Source: CAZGEA01 sp964524515
Lineage (GTDB): Bacteria > Patescibacteriota > Microgenomatia > UBA8517
Length of the DNA: 64,000 bases
Assembly: GCA_964524515.1 (NCBI GenBank)
Contig: CAZGEA010000001.1
Span: 62,001 to 126,000 of the forward strand
Direction: 5' to 3'
Positions 16,097-26,400 of this stretch are shown here, in pieces (positions within the stretch are counted from its first letter, which is position 1; each line of letters opens with the position of its first letter). Made by a program: the position numbers and the translations under genes. The notes under the pieces were generated by a model. It saw only the letters and a program-made list of their open reading frames with translations, did no database searches and was not told where the DNA came from.

Positions 16097-17013
16097 CAGA
16101 CGAAATCCCTCAAAATATCGAAAACTCTCCACTTCGTTACGATATGTCACTTAGGGCAAATTGGGCAGATATTCCACAGATGCAAAAGGACAGTTTAGTT
16201 GAAAAATACGGTGAGCCAATAATTATTCCAGGAACTGAAATTAAAATTGAAAGATATGAGCGAGCAGGAGTTTGTGATGCAAATGAAAAAAGTTTAGCTG
16301 CAATGACTGCTGATAGGTTGTATTGGGGTTACTATAATCTAGGAATTGTTAATCATGACATTGTTTATTATAGACTTGGTGGTAATTCGAGAGTTTTGGC
16401 TGGAAAAATAATTGTCGGTGAAAATGGTGGAATAATGTTGCCAGAAGAAATTTACAAAGAAGAATCTTATAACGGAAACGAAACAATGGCAGACATTTTA
16501 TATAATCAGGCAAATATTTGTTCATTACAAAACGGAAAAGGAACTGTGAGAACTGTTTTTCTTCCGGAAAGTGGAAATGTGTTTACTTTTAGTGCATTAA
16601 GGAGTTTGTATGAGTCATACGATGTAAGGGTCGATGGAAAAAATGTAAATGTCAGATCACAAACTGTAGCTCAAGACTTGGCAAACATGGCATTAGCTGA
16701 AGCATTTGCAAACGAAAATGATTTATACCCCAAACTTTATCCAGATTTGCCAGCTTATTTTGAAAACACCGAAATTGTTAAAACAGTTGAAACAAAAAAA
16801 GTTATTGTAAGAGATGGCGAAATCAATTTACCTTTTGATATTAATACTGTAACTGACCCTAAAAGGCAAAAAGTGGTAATCGAAGCTGGGACAAAAGTAC
16901 AAGCTATAATCGATCCGATTGCAAAAAATAATCATGGTGATGGGTCATATATCATCAAATATAATGGAGGTTATTACTTCTGTCCAAAAGATGATTGCAA
17001 TATCGCTAGCTAG
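16093..17013 (+). CDS. Hypothetical protein, 306 aa
   Basis: I recognise no family. There is no signal peptide or membrane helix. The sequence is mixed alpha/beta, with conserved-looking blocks YYRLGGNSRVLAGKIIVGENG and a C-terminal stretch ending in a small Cys-bearing beta hairpin (YIIKYNGGYYFCPKDDC). It is translationally coupled to the upstream hydrolase gene. Its 3' end faces the metallopeptidase-like pair with a 3-base gap. Confidence 0.7.
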   Translation: MTDEIPQNIENSPLRYDMSLRANWADIPQMQKDSLVEKYGEPIIIPGTEIKIERYERAGVCDANEKSLAAMTADRLYWGYYNLGIVNHDIVYYRLGGNSRVLAGKIIVGENGGIMLPEEIYKEESYNGNETMADILYNQANICSLQNGKGTVRTVFLPESGNVFTFSALRSLYESYDVRVDGKNVNVRSQTVAQDLANMALAEAFANENDLYPKLYPDLPAYFENTEIVKTVETKKVIVRDGEINLPFDINTVTDPKRQKVVIEAGTKVQAIIDPIAKNNHGDGSYIIKYNGGYYFCPKDDCNIAS

Positions 17014-17016
17014 TTC

Positions 17017-17973
17017 TCAAGATTGATCGTTTAGTGATCCTAATTCTTTAATTATATTTGCTATTTCCTCAAATGAAATTCCAGAGTCAACTGCCTCCCC
17101 AAGCCACTTGAAATCTTCAATAGCATGTCTAGCTTTCTCAACTTGCGGATCATCCATTTCAAGCCTTCCAAAATAGAGTTTTAGCAAGAGATTGGGGTCT
17201 TCCAATTGGCTAGTTACAATCTTATATACTGCTAAATAGTCAGCAACTCGAAGAGATTCATTAACTTCTTTAGGCACTTTCTTTTCAGTTACAGCTCTCA
17301 TTCCAAGTCCAATATATCGTGCCATCATCTCCTCCACCCATTTGGGAGATGTTCCAGGATAGTGGTCTAATTTACTCAATAAGTGTGCTGTCTCCTCCAT
17401 TACAGTTCCAATCATCTCATTAGGGTCCGAAAAATGATCTTCTTTTCCTAAATTAACCACAACGCTTCGAAGATGCATGCCTGTTTTAATTGCTAGGTCG
17501 TAATAATATGGATCTAATTTGTAAACTGCAGCAACTACTGAAGCATCCCAAAACCCATTTTCCATTTGATCAATTCTTGCTTTTGCCCTTTCCATCATTT
17601 TTAAAGTTTCCGGGTCATCGCTGTTTTCAAGTTTTGCAAGACTGTCTTTGACTGGAACATTTGCAAATTGCCAAAACTGATTTAGTTTTGTAGTACTTAA
17701 AAATGCAGCATCTTTCCAAGCCCACTCAATATCATCCGCTTCTTCTTGAGTTATAGCATTATTCTCGAGTAATGGTTTGGTGACATACTCTCGGGCGATT
17801 TCAGTAAACTTTGCCTTGTACAAGTCAATCTCGGGTGAACTTTCAGGTTCAATCCCGGTAAAGATTTCAAATCTACTTTTACGAGGTGTTGGGTCGTCTT
17901 CCATTCCAAAAGTGAAAACAAATTTGCCTTCACTATTTGGTAAAGGTGAATTTAAGTCATCTGATTCAGCCAT
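17017..17973 (-). CDS. Metallopeptidase-like paralogue with altered zinc motif
   Basis: A 318-residue cytoplasmic-looking protein. It aligns with the product of the gene just upstream: NAITQEEADDIEWAWKD here against GAISQEKADQEIEKDWQK there, and later VVVNLGKEDHFSD...EETAHLL against IIVVDLFPPEMSV...HERAHDLL. At residues 193-197 the sequence EETAH takes the place of the HExxH motif of the paralogue, so the first zinc ligand is Glu rather than His. It may be an inactive or differently metallated partner. It starts one base after the paralogue's stop, so the two form one operon. Confidence 0.7.
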   Translation of the reverse strand: MAESDDLNSPLPNSEGKFVFTFGMEDDPTPRKSRFEIFTGIEPESSPEIDLYKAKFTEIAREYVTKPLLENNAITQEEADDIEWAWKDAAFLSTTKLNQFWQFANVPVKDSLAKLENSDDPETLKMMERAKARIDQMENGFWDASVVAAVYKLDPYYYDLAIKTGMHLRSVVVNLGKEDHFSDPNEMIGTVMEETAHLLSKLDHYPGTSPKWVEEMMARYIGLGMRAVTEKKVPKEVNESLRVADYLAVYKIVTSQLEDPNLLLKLYFGRLEMDDPQVEKARHAIEDFKWLGEAVDSGISFEEIANIIKELGSLNDQS

Positions 17974-17974
17974 A

Positions 17975-19093
17975 TTATTTGTTAGCTCTTTCCCTTACAA
18001 ATTCAATTTTTGTTGATGTATCAATTACAGGAGTTGATACTATTTTCATTCTAGACAATGCTTCAGATATTTCCTCATCACTTTTACCGTCATGCTTCAT
18101 CTCTAATTCCAACACTCTTTTTCTAGTTCTCGCATGATTTTCTGTCGAATGAAGATAAGCATACATTAATTGAACCGTAGCCTTATTTGGTGAAGATAAA
18201 ATTGGAGTTTCTAGGCCCGGGATTTGAATTTTATATTCATGCTCAGATGCCATACGATCTATGGTTTGAAATTGTCCTTTATTGCCTTTACTAAGTCTCA
18301 ACTTTTGATCTTCCGACAGAGATTCGTACATCCTCTGTTCTTCAAGCATAGGAAAAAACTCATTAAACACAATCTTTGTATTAGCTTCAAGATCAATTGA
18401 TCTCATTCTTTTGTTTAGAAGATCATGAGCACGTTCGTGCGAAAGTGACATTAAAAAATCACCGACAGACATCTCTGGGGGAAATAAATCCACAACTATA
18501 ATTAATTGATCGTTTATTGAGGGGTCTATCGTAGAAAGACCTTCTAGTGCAAATGCTGAAGAAACAAACTGTACCCATTCTTTAACCTCATTCTTTCTGG
18601 CTTCGTTTGTTTCACTTTCGGAATCCAGAATGACAACATCACCTCTCGTCATTTTTTCCTTTAGCCAGTTCAGTGTCTCATCTATTACACTATTTTTTGT
18701 ATTTAAATCTAGTAAATTAATAAATTTTTGCCAATCTTTCTCTATTTCTTGGTCTGCTTTTTCTTGAGAGATTGCTCCTTCATTTAACATCTTTTGAGCA
18801 GTAAGAAGAGTAATACGAAACTCCACCAACTGTTCAACAGGCTCAAATTTTTTTTGCTCCTTCTCAATCTCCATCCTTTTATCTATCTCCTGATCTCTAC
18901 TTGCTTCCATTTCATTCATTTTTACACTTCTATTGGTCGCAGCCAAATAAACATTAATCCAGCTCCCATCAGCGTGTTCTGCAAAATCACGAGCCATTTC
19001 AATTCTTTGTTCAACAGGAAGTTCGATATACCTTTGAAGATTAAATTTGTCTTCCGGAAATGAAGTTACTTGTTCACTAATTGGCTCATCCAT
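17975..19093 (-). CDS. Putative zinc metallopeptidase with HExxH motif
   Basis: A 372-residue protein without signal peptide. Residues 75-125 are strongly charged and probably coiled coil. The motif HERAH at residues 219-223 (LMSLSHERAHDLLNKRM) has the HExxH zinc-binding pattern, and the downstream Glu-rich helix NEFFPMLEEQRMYE could supply a third ligand as in gluzincins. No named peptidase family is recognised, so activity is inferred from the motif only. It is the first gene of a two-gene operon with its diverged copy, and has a -10 box 8 bases upstream. Confidence 0.7.
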   Translation of the reverse strand: MDEPISEQVTSFPEDKFNLQRYIELPVEQRIEMARDFAEHADGSWINVYLAATNRSVKMNEMEASRDQEIDKRMEIEKEQKKFEPVEQLVEFRITLLTAQKMLNEGAISQEKADQEIEKDWQKFINLLDLNTKNSVIDETLNWLKEKMTRGDVVILDSESETNEARKNEVKEWVQFVSSAFALEGLSTIDPSINDQLIIVVDLFPPEMSVGDFLMSLSHERAHDLLNKRMRSIDLEANTKIVFNEFFPMLEEQRMYESLSEDQKLRLSKGNKGQFQTIDRMASEHEYKIQIPGLETPILSSPNKATVQLMYAYLHSTENHARTRKRVLELEMKHDGKSDEEISEALSRMKIVSTPVIDTSTKIEFVRERANK

Positions 19094-19101
19094 TACTTAA
19101 A

Positions 19102-19107
19102 ATTTTA
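19102..19107 (-). promoter_or_regulatory. -10 box of the metallopeptidase-like operon, predicted leaderless
   Basis: TAAAAT on the minus strand, preceded by ATG, ends 8 bases before the start codon at 19093. It is weaker than the other leaderless candidates. Confidence 0.45.
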
Positions 19108-19126
19108 CATGAATATGAAGTTTCTT

Positions 19127-21763
19127 TCATGAAGATATTGCCTTCTTCTCTTCACTCTCAATTCTCTCTTGCCTTTCAAGTGTGGTCACTGCTGCCACGC
19201 TATCTCCCCCATCAGTAAATCTCATCAAAATTACTCCCTGTGTGGCACGAGATAATACAGGAATAGATTTAATTGGAAGCTTAATAACTTGTCCTGATTT
19301 GCTAGTAATGACTAGTTGGTTATCTCGTTCAGTTACCATAATAGCTGCAGCCAAAGGTCCAGTTTTTGTATTAATTATTTGTCCTTTTACTCCACTTCCT
19401 CCTCTGTTTTGTTCAATGAAATTATCAACTGATGTTCGTTTGCCCAGTCCTTTTTCAGAAACTGTCAAAATATCTTTAAATACTTGTGAATCTTTTGCCT
19501 CACGTTCAGGTTCCTTGGTTGGAAATACTGCCATAGAAATTAATTGATCATCTTTTGATAGTCTCATTCCACGCACTCCAGATGTAGCTCTTCCCATAGG
19601 GCGCACACGAGTTTCTGAAAACTTTATCGCTTTCCCTTGTTTTGTAAGCAAAAGAATTTGATCATCCCCTGATGTTGGCAATACTGATATAAGTCTATCT
19701 CCTGATCCAAGCCTAATTGCAATGAGTCCATTTGTTCGAAGGTTTTCAAATTCCGATAGAGATGTCTTCTTTATCACTCCTTTTGCAGTCGCCATAATTA
19801 AGTGTTTTCCTTTTCCATGGCTCTCGTTTGAAATTGGAAGTAATGATCTAACTTGCTCGCCTTGTTCCAGATTAACTAAATTAACCAAAGCCTGACCTTT
19901 TGATTGTCTTGAACTTTCATTTATTTCCCAAACTTTTGTACCAAATACTCGTCCATGGTCAGTAAAGAACAATATTGTGTCATGTGTTGTTGCAGTTACT
20001 ACGTGGTCAATTTCGTCCTCTTCTTTAGTTGCCATTCCGACAACTCCCTTGCCTCCCCGCGCTTGTGCCTTAAATGAATTTTTTGGCAATCTTTTAATGT
20101 ATCCAGTTTTGGTAATGGTAATTAATGTATCATCTTTTGCAACTAAATCTTCTTGACTAAATTCACCAAGTTTTGATCTATAAATTTTGGTTTTTCTCTT
20201 ATCACCATATTTTTCTTTTAATTCATTAAGCTCCTCGACGATGATTTTAAGTACTTTATCAGGATCTCTCAAAATTGCAGTTAATTTATCAATTAATTTT
20301 TTAAGTTCGTCATATTCTTGATCAATTTTTTCTCGCTCCAATGCAGCCAAGCGCCTCAATTGCATATCCAAAATCGCAGTTGCCTGAATTTCAGAAAAAG
20401 AAAATCTACTTATTAAATTGCTTTTTGCATCTTCTTGAGTTTTGCTCTGTCTAATTATTTTTATAACCTCATCCAAGTTATCAAGTGCGATTTTTAAGCC
20501 CTCCAAAATATGAGCACGTCTCTTGGCCTGTGTTAATTCAAAAATAGTTCGCCTAATTACCACCTTTTGTCTGTGTTTTACGTATTCTGTGATAATTGTT
20601 TTAAGATTAACTGTGTGTGGAATTCCATCAATTAAAGCAACGAAATTAGCAGAAAATGAACTTTGAAGTCTAGTGTATTTATATAAATTATTTAAAATTG
20701 CCTTTGGTTTTCCGTCCTTTTTAATATCAACTGCAACTCTCAATCCATCTTTATCACTTTCATCGCGAAGCCCTGATACTCCAACAATTCTTTTGTTCTT
20801 AACTAAATCAGCAATTTGCACCACTAGCTGAGATTTATTAACTTGATATGGAATCTCACTTATAATAATTTGTGTTTTGCCTTTAGTTCCCTCTTTGATT
20901 TCAGCAATTCCACGAACAACAATGCGTCCTCGGCCAGTTTCGTATACTTCCTTTAGTGAATTTGCATCATAAATTGCACCACCTGTTGGAAAATCAGGTC
21001 CAGGCATGATTGCAGATAGTTCTTCGCTGGTAATATCAGTTTCAAATGAAACTGATTGAGGATTTACTTCTTGCTCTTTGATATCGCGTGCTCCAGATGC
21101 CTTAAGATCAATATGTTTGATAAAGAAATCTGTCTCCTCTTCTTGTTTTTGTTTGTCATGAACTGCGCGTCCCTTTTCAATTGATGAAATCACAGAATCA
21201 ATTACTTCCTTAATATTATGAGGTGGAATTTTAGTTGCCATTCCAACTGCAATTCCCTCTGATCCCATTAAAAGTAAATTAGGCAATAGTGATGGTAAAT
21301 ATGATGGCTCCTTCATTGAAGCATCGAAGTTATCAGTAAAGTCGACTGTATTTTTCTCAATATCCAAAAGCATGTAATATGAAATTGGATCAAGTTTAGC
21401 CTCAGTGTAACGCATGTGTGCTGGTGGATCACCATCAACTGATCCAAAGTTTCCCTGTCCCAAAACAAGTGGATAACGCATTGAAAAATCCTGTGCCAAA
21501 CGAACTAATGCGTCATAAACTGGGGCATCTCCGTGTGGATGATATTTACCCATGACTTCTCCAACAACCTTTGCACTTTTTGTGGTTTTTGCAGTGAGAA
21601 GTCCCATTTCATGCATCGCATATAGAATTCTGCGGTGCACAGGTTTTAGCCCATCACGAATATCAGGAAGTGCACGAGCAACAATAACGCTCATTGCATA
21701 ATCCAAGTAACTTTTTGAAAGTTCTTCTGTAATATTTACCTGTTTTACTTTTCCAATATCCAT
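19127..21763 (-). CDS. gyrA: DNA gyrase subunit A
   Basis: Subunit that cuts and reseals DNA during negative supercoiling. At 878 residues it has full length. The catalytic Tyr is Tyr119 in HMRYTEAKL. The C-terminal domain carries a GyrA-box (QARGGKG), which separates it from topoisomerase IV ParC. In the quinolone-resistance region HPHGDAPVYD, Ala80 stands where E. coli has Ser83, while Asp84 matches E. coli Asp87. A 15-residue insertion-like stretch rich in charged residues lies near residue 200 (HDKQKQEEETDF). It is transcribed toward the metallopeptidase genes and separated from gyrB by other genes. Confidence 0.97.
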   Translation of the reverse strand: MDIGKVKQVNITEELSKSYLDYAMSVIVARALPDIRDGLKPVHRRILYAMHEMGLLTAKTTKSAKVVGEVMGKYHPHGDAPVYDALVRLAQDFSMRYPLVLGQGNFGSVDGDPPAHMRYTEAKLDPISYYMLLDIEKNTVDFTDNFDASMKEPSYLPSLLPNLLLMGSEGIAVGMATKIPPHNIKEVIDSVISSIEKGRAVHDKQKQEEETDFFIKHIDLKASGARDIKEQEVNPQSVSFETDITSEELSAIMPGPDFPTGGAIYDANSLKEVYETGRGRIVVRGIAEIKEGTKGKTQIIISEIPYQVNKSQLVVQIADLVKNKRIVGVSGLRDESDKDGLRVAVDIKKDGKPKAILNNLYKYTRLQSSFSANFVALIDGIPHTVNLKTIITEYVKHRQKVVIRRTIFELTQAKRRAHILEGLKIALDNLDEVIKIIRQSKTQEDAKSNLISRFSFSEIQATAILDMQLRRLAALEREKIDQEYDELKKLIDKLTAILRDPDKVLKIIVEELNELKEKYGDKRKTKIYRSKLGEFSQEDLVAKDDTLITITKTGYIKRLPKNSFKAQARGGKGVVGMATKEEDEIDHVVTATTHDTILFFTDHGRVFGTKVWEINESSRQSKGQALVNLVNLEQGEQVRSLLPISNESHGKGKHLIMATAKGVIKKTSLSEFENLRTNGLIAIRLGSGDRLISVLPTSGDDQILLLTKQGKAIKFSETRVRPMGRATSGVRGMRLSKDDQLISMAVFPTKEPEREAKDSQVFKDILTVSEKGLGKRTSVDNFIEQNRGGSGVKGQIINTKTGPLAAAIMVTERDNQLVITSKSGQVIKLPIKSIPVLSRATQGVILMRFTDGGDSVAAVTTLERQERIESEEKKAISS

Positions 21764-21824
21764 AATTTTAAATTCGCAACTGTCATTCTAATCTTTTAAC
21801 CTCATCTAATCAAGCCTGTTTAAA

Positions 21825-22418
21825 TCAAACCAAAAAATGCTTTGTAAATCTATAGTGAACTTTTGATAAATCCACCTTGTCTATTTTGTTAGCTAAATAA
21901 TACATTATCGATGTATCAAAAAGATATGAACTTGCCAAAACAAAAACATTATTATGTTCGGTCAAAGCATCTTTAATAATGCTAGGTCCTTTTTGCAAAT
22001 CAATATTAATGTCTCGTGATGCAATTCTAAATTTTTTATCTGGATTTTTTTTGTTTCTTAATTCAAAAAAATCTCTAAAACCTGAAAGATTTAGTGTGCT
22101 CGGCCTATTTGTAGCAATTACAAAAGTCGAAGATTCATTCATCATTTGGCCCATCGATTTTATTGCATATCGATTCATTTTGTTAAAAAATAACCAAAAT
22201 CCATCTAAATCTGAAATTACACAAGTTCTGCCCCTGGTTTCTTTTAAATCTTGAAGGATCAAATCATAATTTGGGGATCCATGATCGCAATAATCAACCG
22301 CTTTTACAGAGCCATATCCTAGATTGCGAAGATCATTAATTGTTTTTTCTGTAAAAATTTTTCCCATACTTAAATCAGCAAATTTTAGTGAAGATAAAAC
22401 TTCGTGTTTTAAGCCCAT
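21825..22418 (-). CDS. HAD-like hypothetical protein
   Basis: A 197-residue protein with HAD-type signatures: motif I VISDLDGFWLF near residue 65 with the Asp-x-Asp pair, and a motif II-like strand FVIATNRPS. The usual cap and the Asp-rich motif IV are not clear (a possible one is VFVLASSYLFDTS). Its ATNRPS motif resembles the ITSRP of the HAD protein at 13894-14595, so the two may be distant relatives. It starts 6 bases after the pyrophosphatase stop and is probably in the same operon, which could point to phosphate metabolism. Confidence 0.65.
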   Translation of the reverse strand: MGLKHEVLSSLKFADLSMGKIFTEKTINDLRNLGYGSVKAVDYCDHGSPNYDLILQDLKETRGRTCVISDLDGFWLFFNKMNRYAIKSMGQMMNESSTFVIATNRPSTLNLSGFRDFFELRNKKNPDKKFRIASRDINIDLQKGPSIIKDALTEHNNVFVLASSYLFDTSIMYYLANKIDKVDLSKVHYRFTKHFLV

Positions 22419-22424
22419 TAATTT

Positions 22425-23363
22425 TTAAATTGAGGCAACTACAGGTTCAAGGGAAGGAATAATTTGTTTTTTACGAGAAACAACACCAGGTAAAACCAAG
22501 AGTTCACCATTCAAGCTCTGATGAAATGCATTTTGAGCAATTTGTGATTCTTCAGGGGTTGTGGTCAATACTGTAGCTTCACTTTTTAAAATATCTATTA
22601 CAAAGAAAAACATATAATTTAATTTCTCTTCACTTTTCATGGCAGCAATTTCTTTTTCCAAATTTTCTTTTAATTCAAGAACTTTTTGAGGATTAGTGGT
22701 CTCCATTACAGATACACGTACTTTTTTGCTCCCCATTTCAAAAATTTTACTATCAACTGTCAAAATATCTCGATTACTCATTCCTGTTAAATCAGACTTT
22801 GCTTCAAACATGCTCTCTGCCAAGCTATCAATGCTGTCATTCGATATTGATGCCAATTCTTCAGCTGCATTTTTATCAATTTCAGTTGTTGTTGGGCTTG
22901 TAAATTTAAGAGTGTCAGAAATAATTGCACAAAGCATGACTCCGGCAATTTGGGGAGTAACGACTACACTTGTGTCAGCTTTTATTTTTTGCCAAACAAT
23001 TGTCGCAGTGCAAGCTAATGGTAGCATGGTAACTGTTGCTGGTTTTTCACTTTTCAAATTCCCAAATAATTTATGATGATCAACAATTTCAACAATCTGT
23101 GCTTTTTCAATATTTGGCAACAATTCCTCAAAATTATTGGTGTCCATTATTACAACCTGCTGCTCTTCACTAAACCCATTGAGAATTTCAGGAGTTTCAA
23201 TATTAAAGTGTTTCAAAATAAACTCGGTTTCGTGATTTAGTTTGCCTGAGATATATGCTTTTGCACTATCTTTTTCCTTTTGGTTTAAGTACCAGGAGTA
23301 TGCAATTGGAGAACAAACTGTGTCAGAATCTGGATTAATATGTCCAATCAGAATTCTATTCAT
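22425..23363 (-). CDS. ppaC: Manganese-dependent inorganic pyrophosphatase
   Basis: Family II pyrophosphatase that hydrolyses pyrophosphate to phosphate, with a DHH and a DHHA2 domain. The metal ligands are visible as His8, Asp12 and Asp14 in IGHINPDSDTVCSPIAY, Asp in VIMDTNNF, and the DHH motif in EIVDHHKLFG. The C-terminal substrate-binding SRKKQIIPSL matches the family. ATG 23363 is chosen over TTG 23369, because an extended -10 box ends 6 bases before the ATG. Confidence 0.95.
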   Translation of the reverse strand: MNRILIGHINPDSDTVCSPIAYSWYLNQKEKDSAKAYISGKLNHETEFILKHFNIETPEILNGFSEEQQVVIMDTNNFEELLPNIEKAQIVEIVDHHKLFGNLKSEKPATVTMLPLACTATIVWQKIKADTSVVVTPQIAGVMLCAIISDTLKFTSPTTTEIDKNAAEELASISNDSIDSLAESMFEAKSDLTGMSNRDILTVDSKIFEMGSKKVRVSVMETTNPQKVLELKENLEKEIAAMKSEEKLNYMFFFVIDILKSEATVLTTTPEESQIAQNAFHQSLNGELLVLPGVVSRKKQIIPSLEPVVASI

Positions 23364-23369
23364 GGTCAA

Positions 23370-23378
23370 AGTATATCA
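23370..23378 (-). promoter_or_regulatory. Extended -10 promoter of ppaC, predicted leaderless
   Basis: TGA-TATACT on the minus strand ends 6 bases before the ppaC ATG. It lies back to back with the promoter of the giant gene at 23411-23416. Confidence 0.7.
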
Positions 23379-23410
23379 TATTGTTCTTTAAATTTGAGTA
23401 ACTTTTGTTG

Positions 23411-23416
23411 TATATT
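23411..23416 (+). promoter_or_regulatory. -10 box of the giant surface-protein gene, predicted leaderless
   Basis: TATATT, preceded by TTG, ends 6 bases before GTG 23423, the same spacing as at yebC and ppaC. This is the main reason for choosing GTG 23423 as the start. A weak TTTAAA lies 18 bases upstream. Confidence 0.55.
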
Positions 23417-23422
23417 AGAAGT

Positions 23423-26400
23423 GTGGTTAGTTTTAAAAAATTAAAAAGTTACTTCAAAAGTGACAAATTAAAACAAGTATTAAATGTAATCTTTCTCTCC
23501 TTAGCGACATTTGTCGCAGCAATCGCCGTCCAAAAATTAACTTTTGATCTTCGCAACAAAGCAGCAACAATCACTCAAAATGAAATTTGGATTCAAACAG
23601 TAAGATCTCAAGCTCAAGCTGGAACTTGTGGGGATAAAGTCTACGGTTTTTCCAAATTCAACGTTCAAACTGGTATAACACAAAGCGTTTTCGAAACCCA
23701 AAATTATTTAATTGGTGAGACATATATAAACAATAATAATCAAAATGTTCTTTTTAGAGGGGGCGTCAATTGTACTAATAATCAGGCACTTTCAGTTATT
23801 GATCTGTCAGCTTCCAATCCAACTTCAGTAGTATTAACCTCAGCTAGCCAAGTTATTTTGACAGATTACGCTGATCCAGAAGTTGAAGTAGCCCTTCAAA
23901 ATCATTTCGGCGCACCTCATAACTATTTAGGCGGGGTTTTCCTACAAAATATAGTTGTCGACCCTTCAGGTAGTGGAAAGTATATTTACAATCAGCAGAT
24001 GTCCACCCCACCTGAAGACCCAGGTGGATGTGGTGAGTCTGGTTGTTCAAGTGCACCTTATATGAATGGGTTCAGTAGAAATGTAGTTTATGAAGGTGAT
24101 ATTAATAATCCAACTACAAAAAATCTTTTATACAAAGACACAGAAGTGGTTGTATCAGGTGGTGGTGAGGCTGCGGCAATTAGTTTTTCATATGCCAATG
24201 CACTACGTCCCATGGCTTGGATTCCAGGAACCAGGGATATTATATTAACAGGATTAGTAAACGGAACGACAACTACCAATGGAAGAGTGGTATTGGTAAA
24301 ATTTAATTTAGATACTAAGGTTCAAACAACACTTATTGATTTTGGAATATACTCCGAACCATCAACTAACTCTGTTGATCGGGTAGCAGTATCTGATTCA
24401 GGTTCAAAATTAATAATTTCACTATACCCTCGTGGTACTTTTTTGAATTATAAAATCTACACTGCAGATATCACAGGTGATAATTTAACTTTAATCTACA
24501 ATCCAGCTGATGCAAGAACGCAATTGTCAGGGTTAAATATTAATTCAAATGGCAGTGAGGTTCGTTTTATTGAAAAGACATCGACATCCGTACAGCTTTC
24601 AGCAGTTGATACCACAACAAAAATCCAGAGAAAAATAGTTGATCTTGATTTAACTCAAAACTATAATTTTGCCAAATGGAAAGATATTCAAATCACTGTT
24701 TCCCCTTCACCCTCCCCTTCCAATCCACCTGGTTTTGATTGTGAAAATATTTTTGCGGGTCGTTGTGCACTAGATGTTCCAAGTTGCTCCAATTTCGGTA
24801 GCGTTGATTGTGCTGGTGGACTTTTGTGTTACCGAGGCGATTGTGTAAATAATACTCCGACACCAACAGCCACCGCAACCGCGACTGCAACTGCTACTGC
24901 AACGGCCACATCAACATCGACAAATCCTCCGACATGTGTAGATTTAGGTGGAGATTGTTTTCCTGATAGTTGGATCTGTTCTGGGAGCGAAATAAGTGCA
25001 AGTTGTGCAACCGGTTTTCATTGCAATAGTTTCTGTTCAATGCCTACTGCCTCTCCATCCCCAAGCCCTTCACCTTCTCCATCCCCCTCACCAACAGTTC
25101 CCCCAATTGGTGGAGTTTCATGTGCAGATCAAGGACAAGGTGCAGTATGTGTTGATTCAAATTATTTCTGTGATGGTGGAGAGTTAACTGGTGTAAGCTG
25201 TGATAATCCAAATCAAAAATGTGGACGTTCTTGTCATCCATTTGATGCATGTCGAGATACATATTCTGGCGAATGTAAAAATCCAAATAATTATTCATGT
25301 GGTGTAACTTATGGTCAATTGTCGTGCGGCTCAGGAAATATTTGTGGAAAGTTTTGTAACGAAATCGTCTCTTGCAGTGGGACTTTTTCAGGTCAATGTG
25401 TATCATCTGGTTTAAGCTGTGGCGCATCTTATGGCCAAGTTGATTGTGGAAATGGCAATAAATGTGGAAAGTTTTGTTCAACACCATCACCTACTCCTTC
25501 ACCATCGCCAAGCCCAACTCCTAGAGTAACTGCCTCACCTTCTAGTAAATGTTCTGACGTTGTAAATTCAAGATGTTTGGCTCCTGGATCGTCATATGTT
25601 TGTAATACCACATATCCTGAGAAGCTTGGTTGCCCAGCAGGTTGGACTTGTGGACAAAATTGTTCTTTAGCAGGAGTTGCGCCAACAAATACACCTTCAC
25701 CTTCTCCAGAGCTGGTTGTTTCATGCTTACAATCAAAAACAGCATATGCTGCACCAGATAGTTCCAAGTGTACAGATCAAACAAAAGCATGTTCTCTAAC
25801 TCAAGATGGTAAAAGCTTTAGCTGTGCATTTCGTGCCCAGGATCCAATAACTTATGAACAGATCTATAACAGCTTGGATGATATTGCAGGAGTAGATTTG
25901 CCATGTAACTCAAATAATTTAGGCAATTCATGTCAAATTCAAAGAAGTGATTCATCAAAACAATCAGGTTATTGTTTTCAGGTTTCAAACATTACAAACA
26001 CATTTACTTGTGCCACTTATCCTCAATATCAAGCCCAAAAAGATGTTTTAAGTCTTGGAGATAATGGCAAAATAAAAATAAAGTTAAAAGAATATTGTTT
26101 CGCTGAAGGCGGTTGTAGGTGTATTGATGAAGGAATTGATCAAGATATTGATTATCAAAAAACTTGTTACTCACCTTTGATGGACGAAGGAATTCTAAAT
26201 TCAATTTGTGAAGATAATTACTGTGCAGCGGGTCAAGGTGGCGGAACATGTCTGTCAAAGACTTTTGAAAACAAGCCATATGCTTTCTGCGATCGAGGTG
26301 GAATTGAAAGAGATTATTTCTTAGTTCAGCCTTATGAAGTTTGTCCAAAAGGTGTTGGTCAATGTTATTGTAGAAACACCCAAATTCAAGAAGGCCAAAG

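Noticed and set aside
19127..21763. Topoisomerase IV subunit ParC instead of GyrA
   Set aside because: The C-terminal domain has a GyrA-box-like QARGGKG, which ParC lacks.
24855..25105. CRISPR-like repeat array
   Set aside because: The repeats are short hexamer coding repeats without unique spacers and read in frame as Thr-Ala and Ser-Pro linkers.
25044..25790. Long open frames on the minus strand inside the giant gene (about 148, 112 and 82 codons)
   Set aside because: They lie wholly under a well-supported plus-strand gene and are low-complexity shadows of its Ser-Pro and Cys-rich repeats (Leu/His/Gln-rich).
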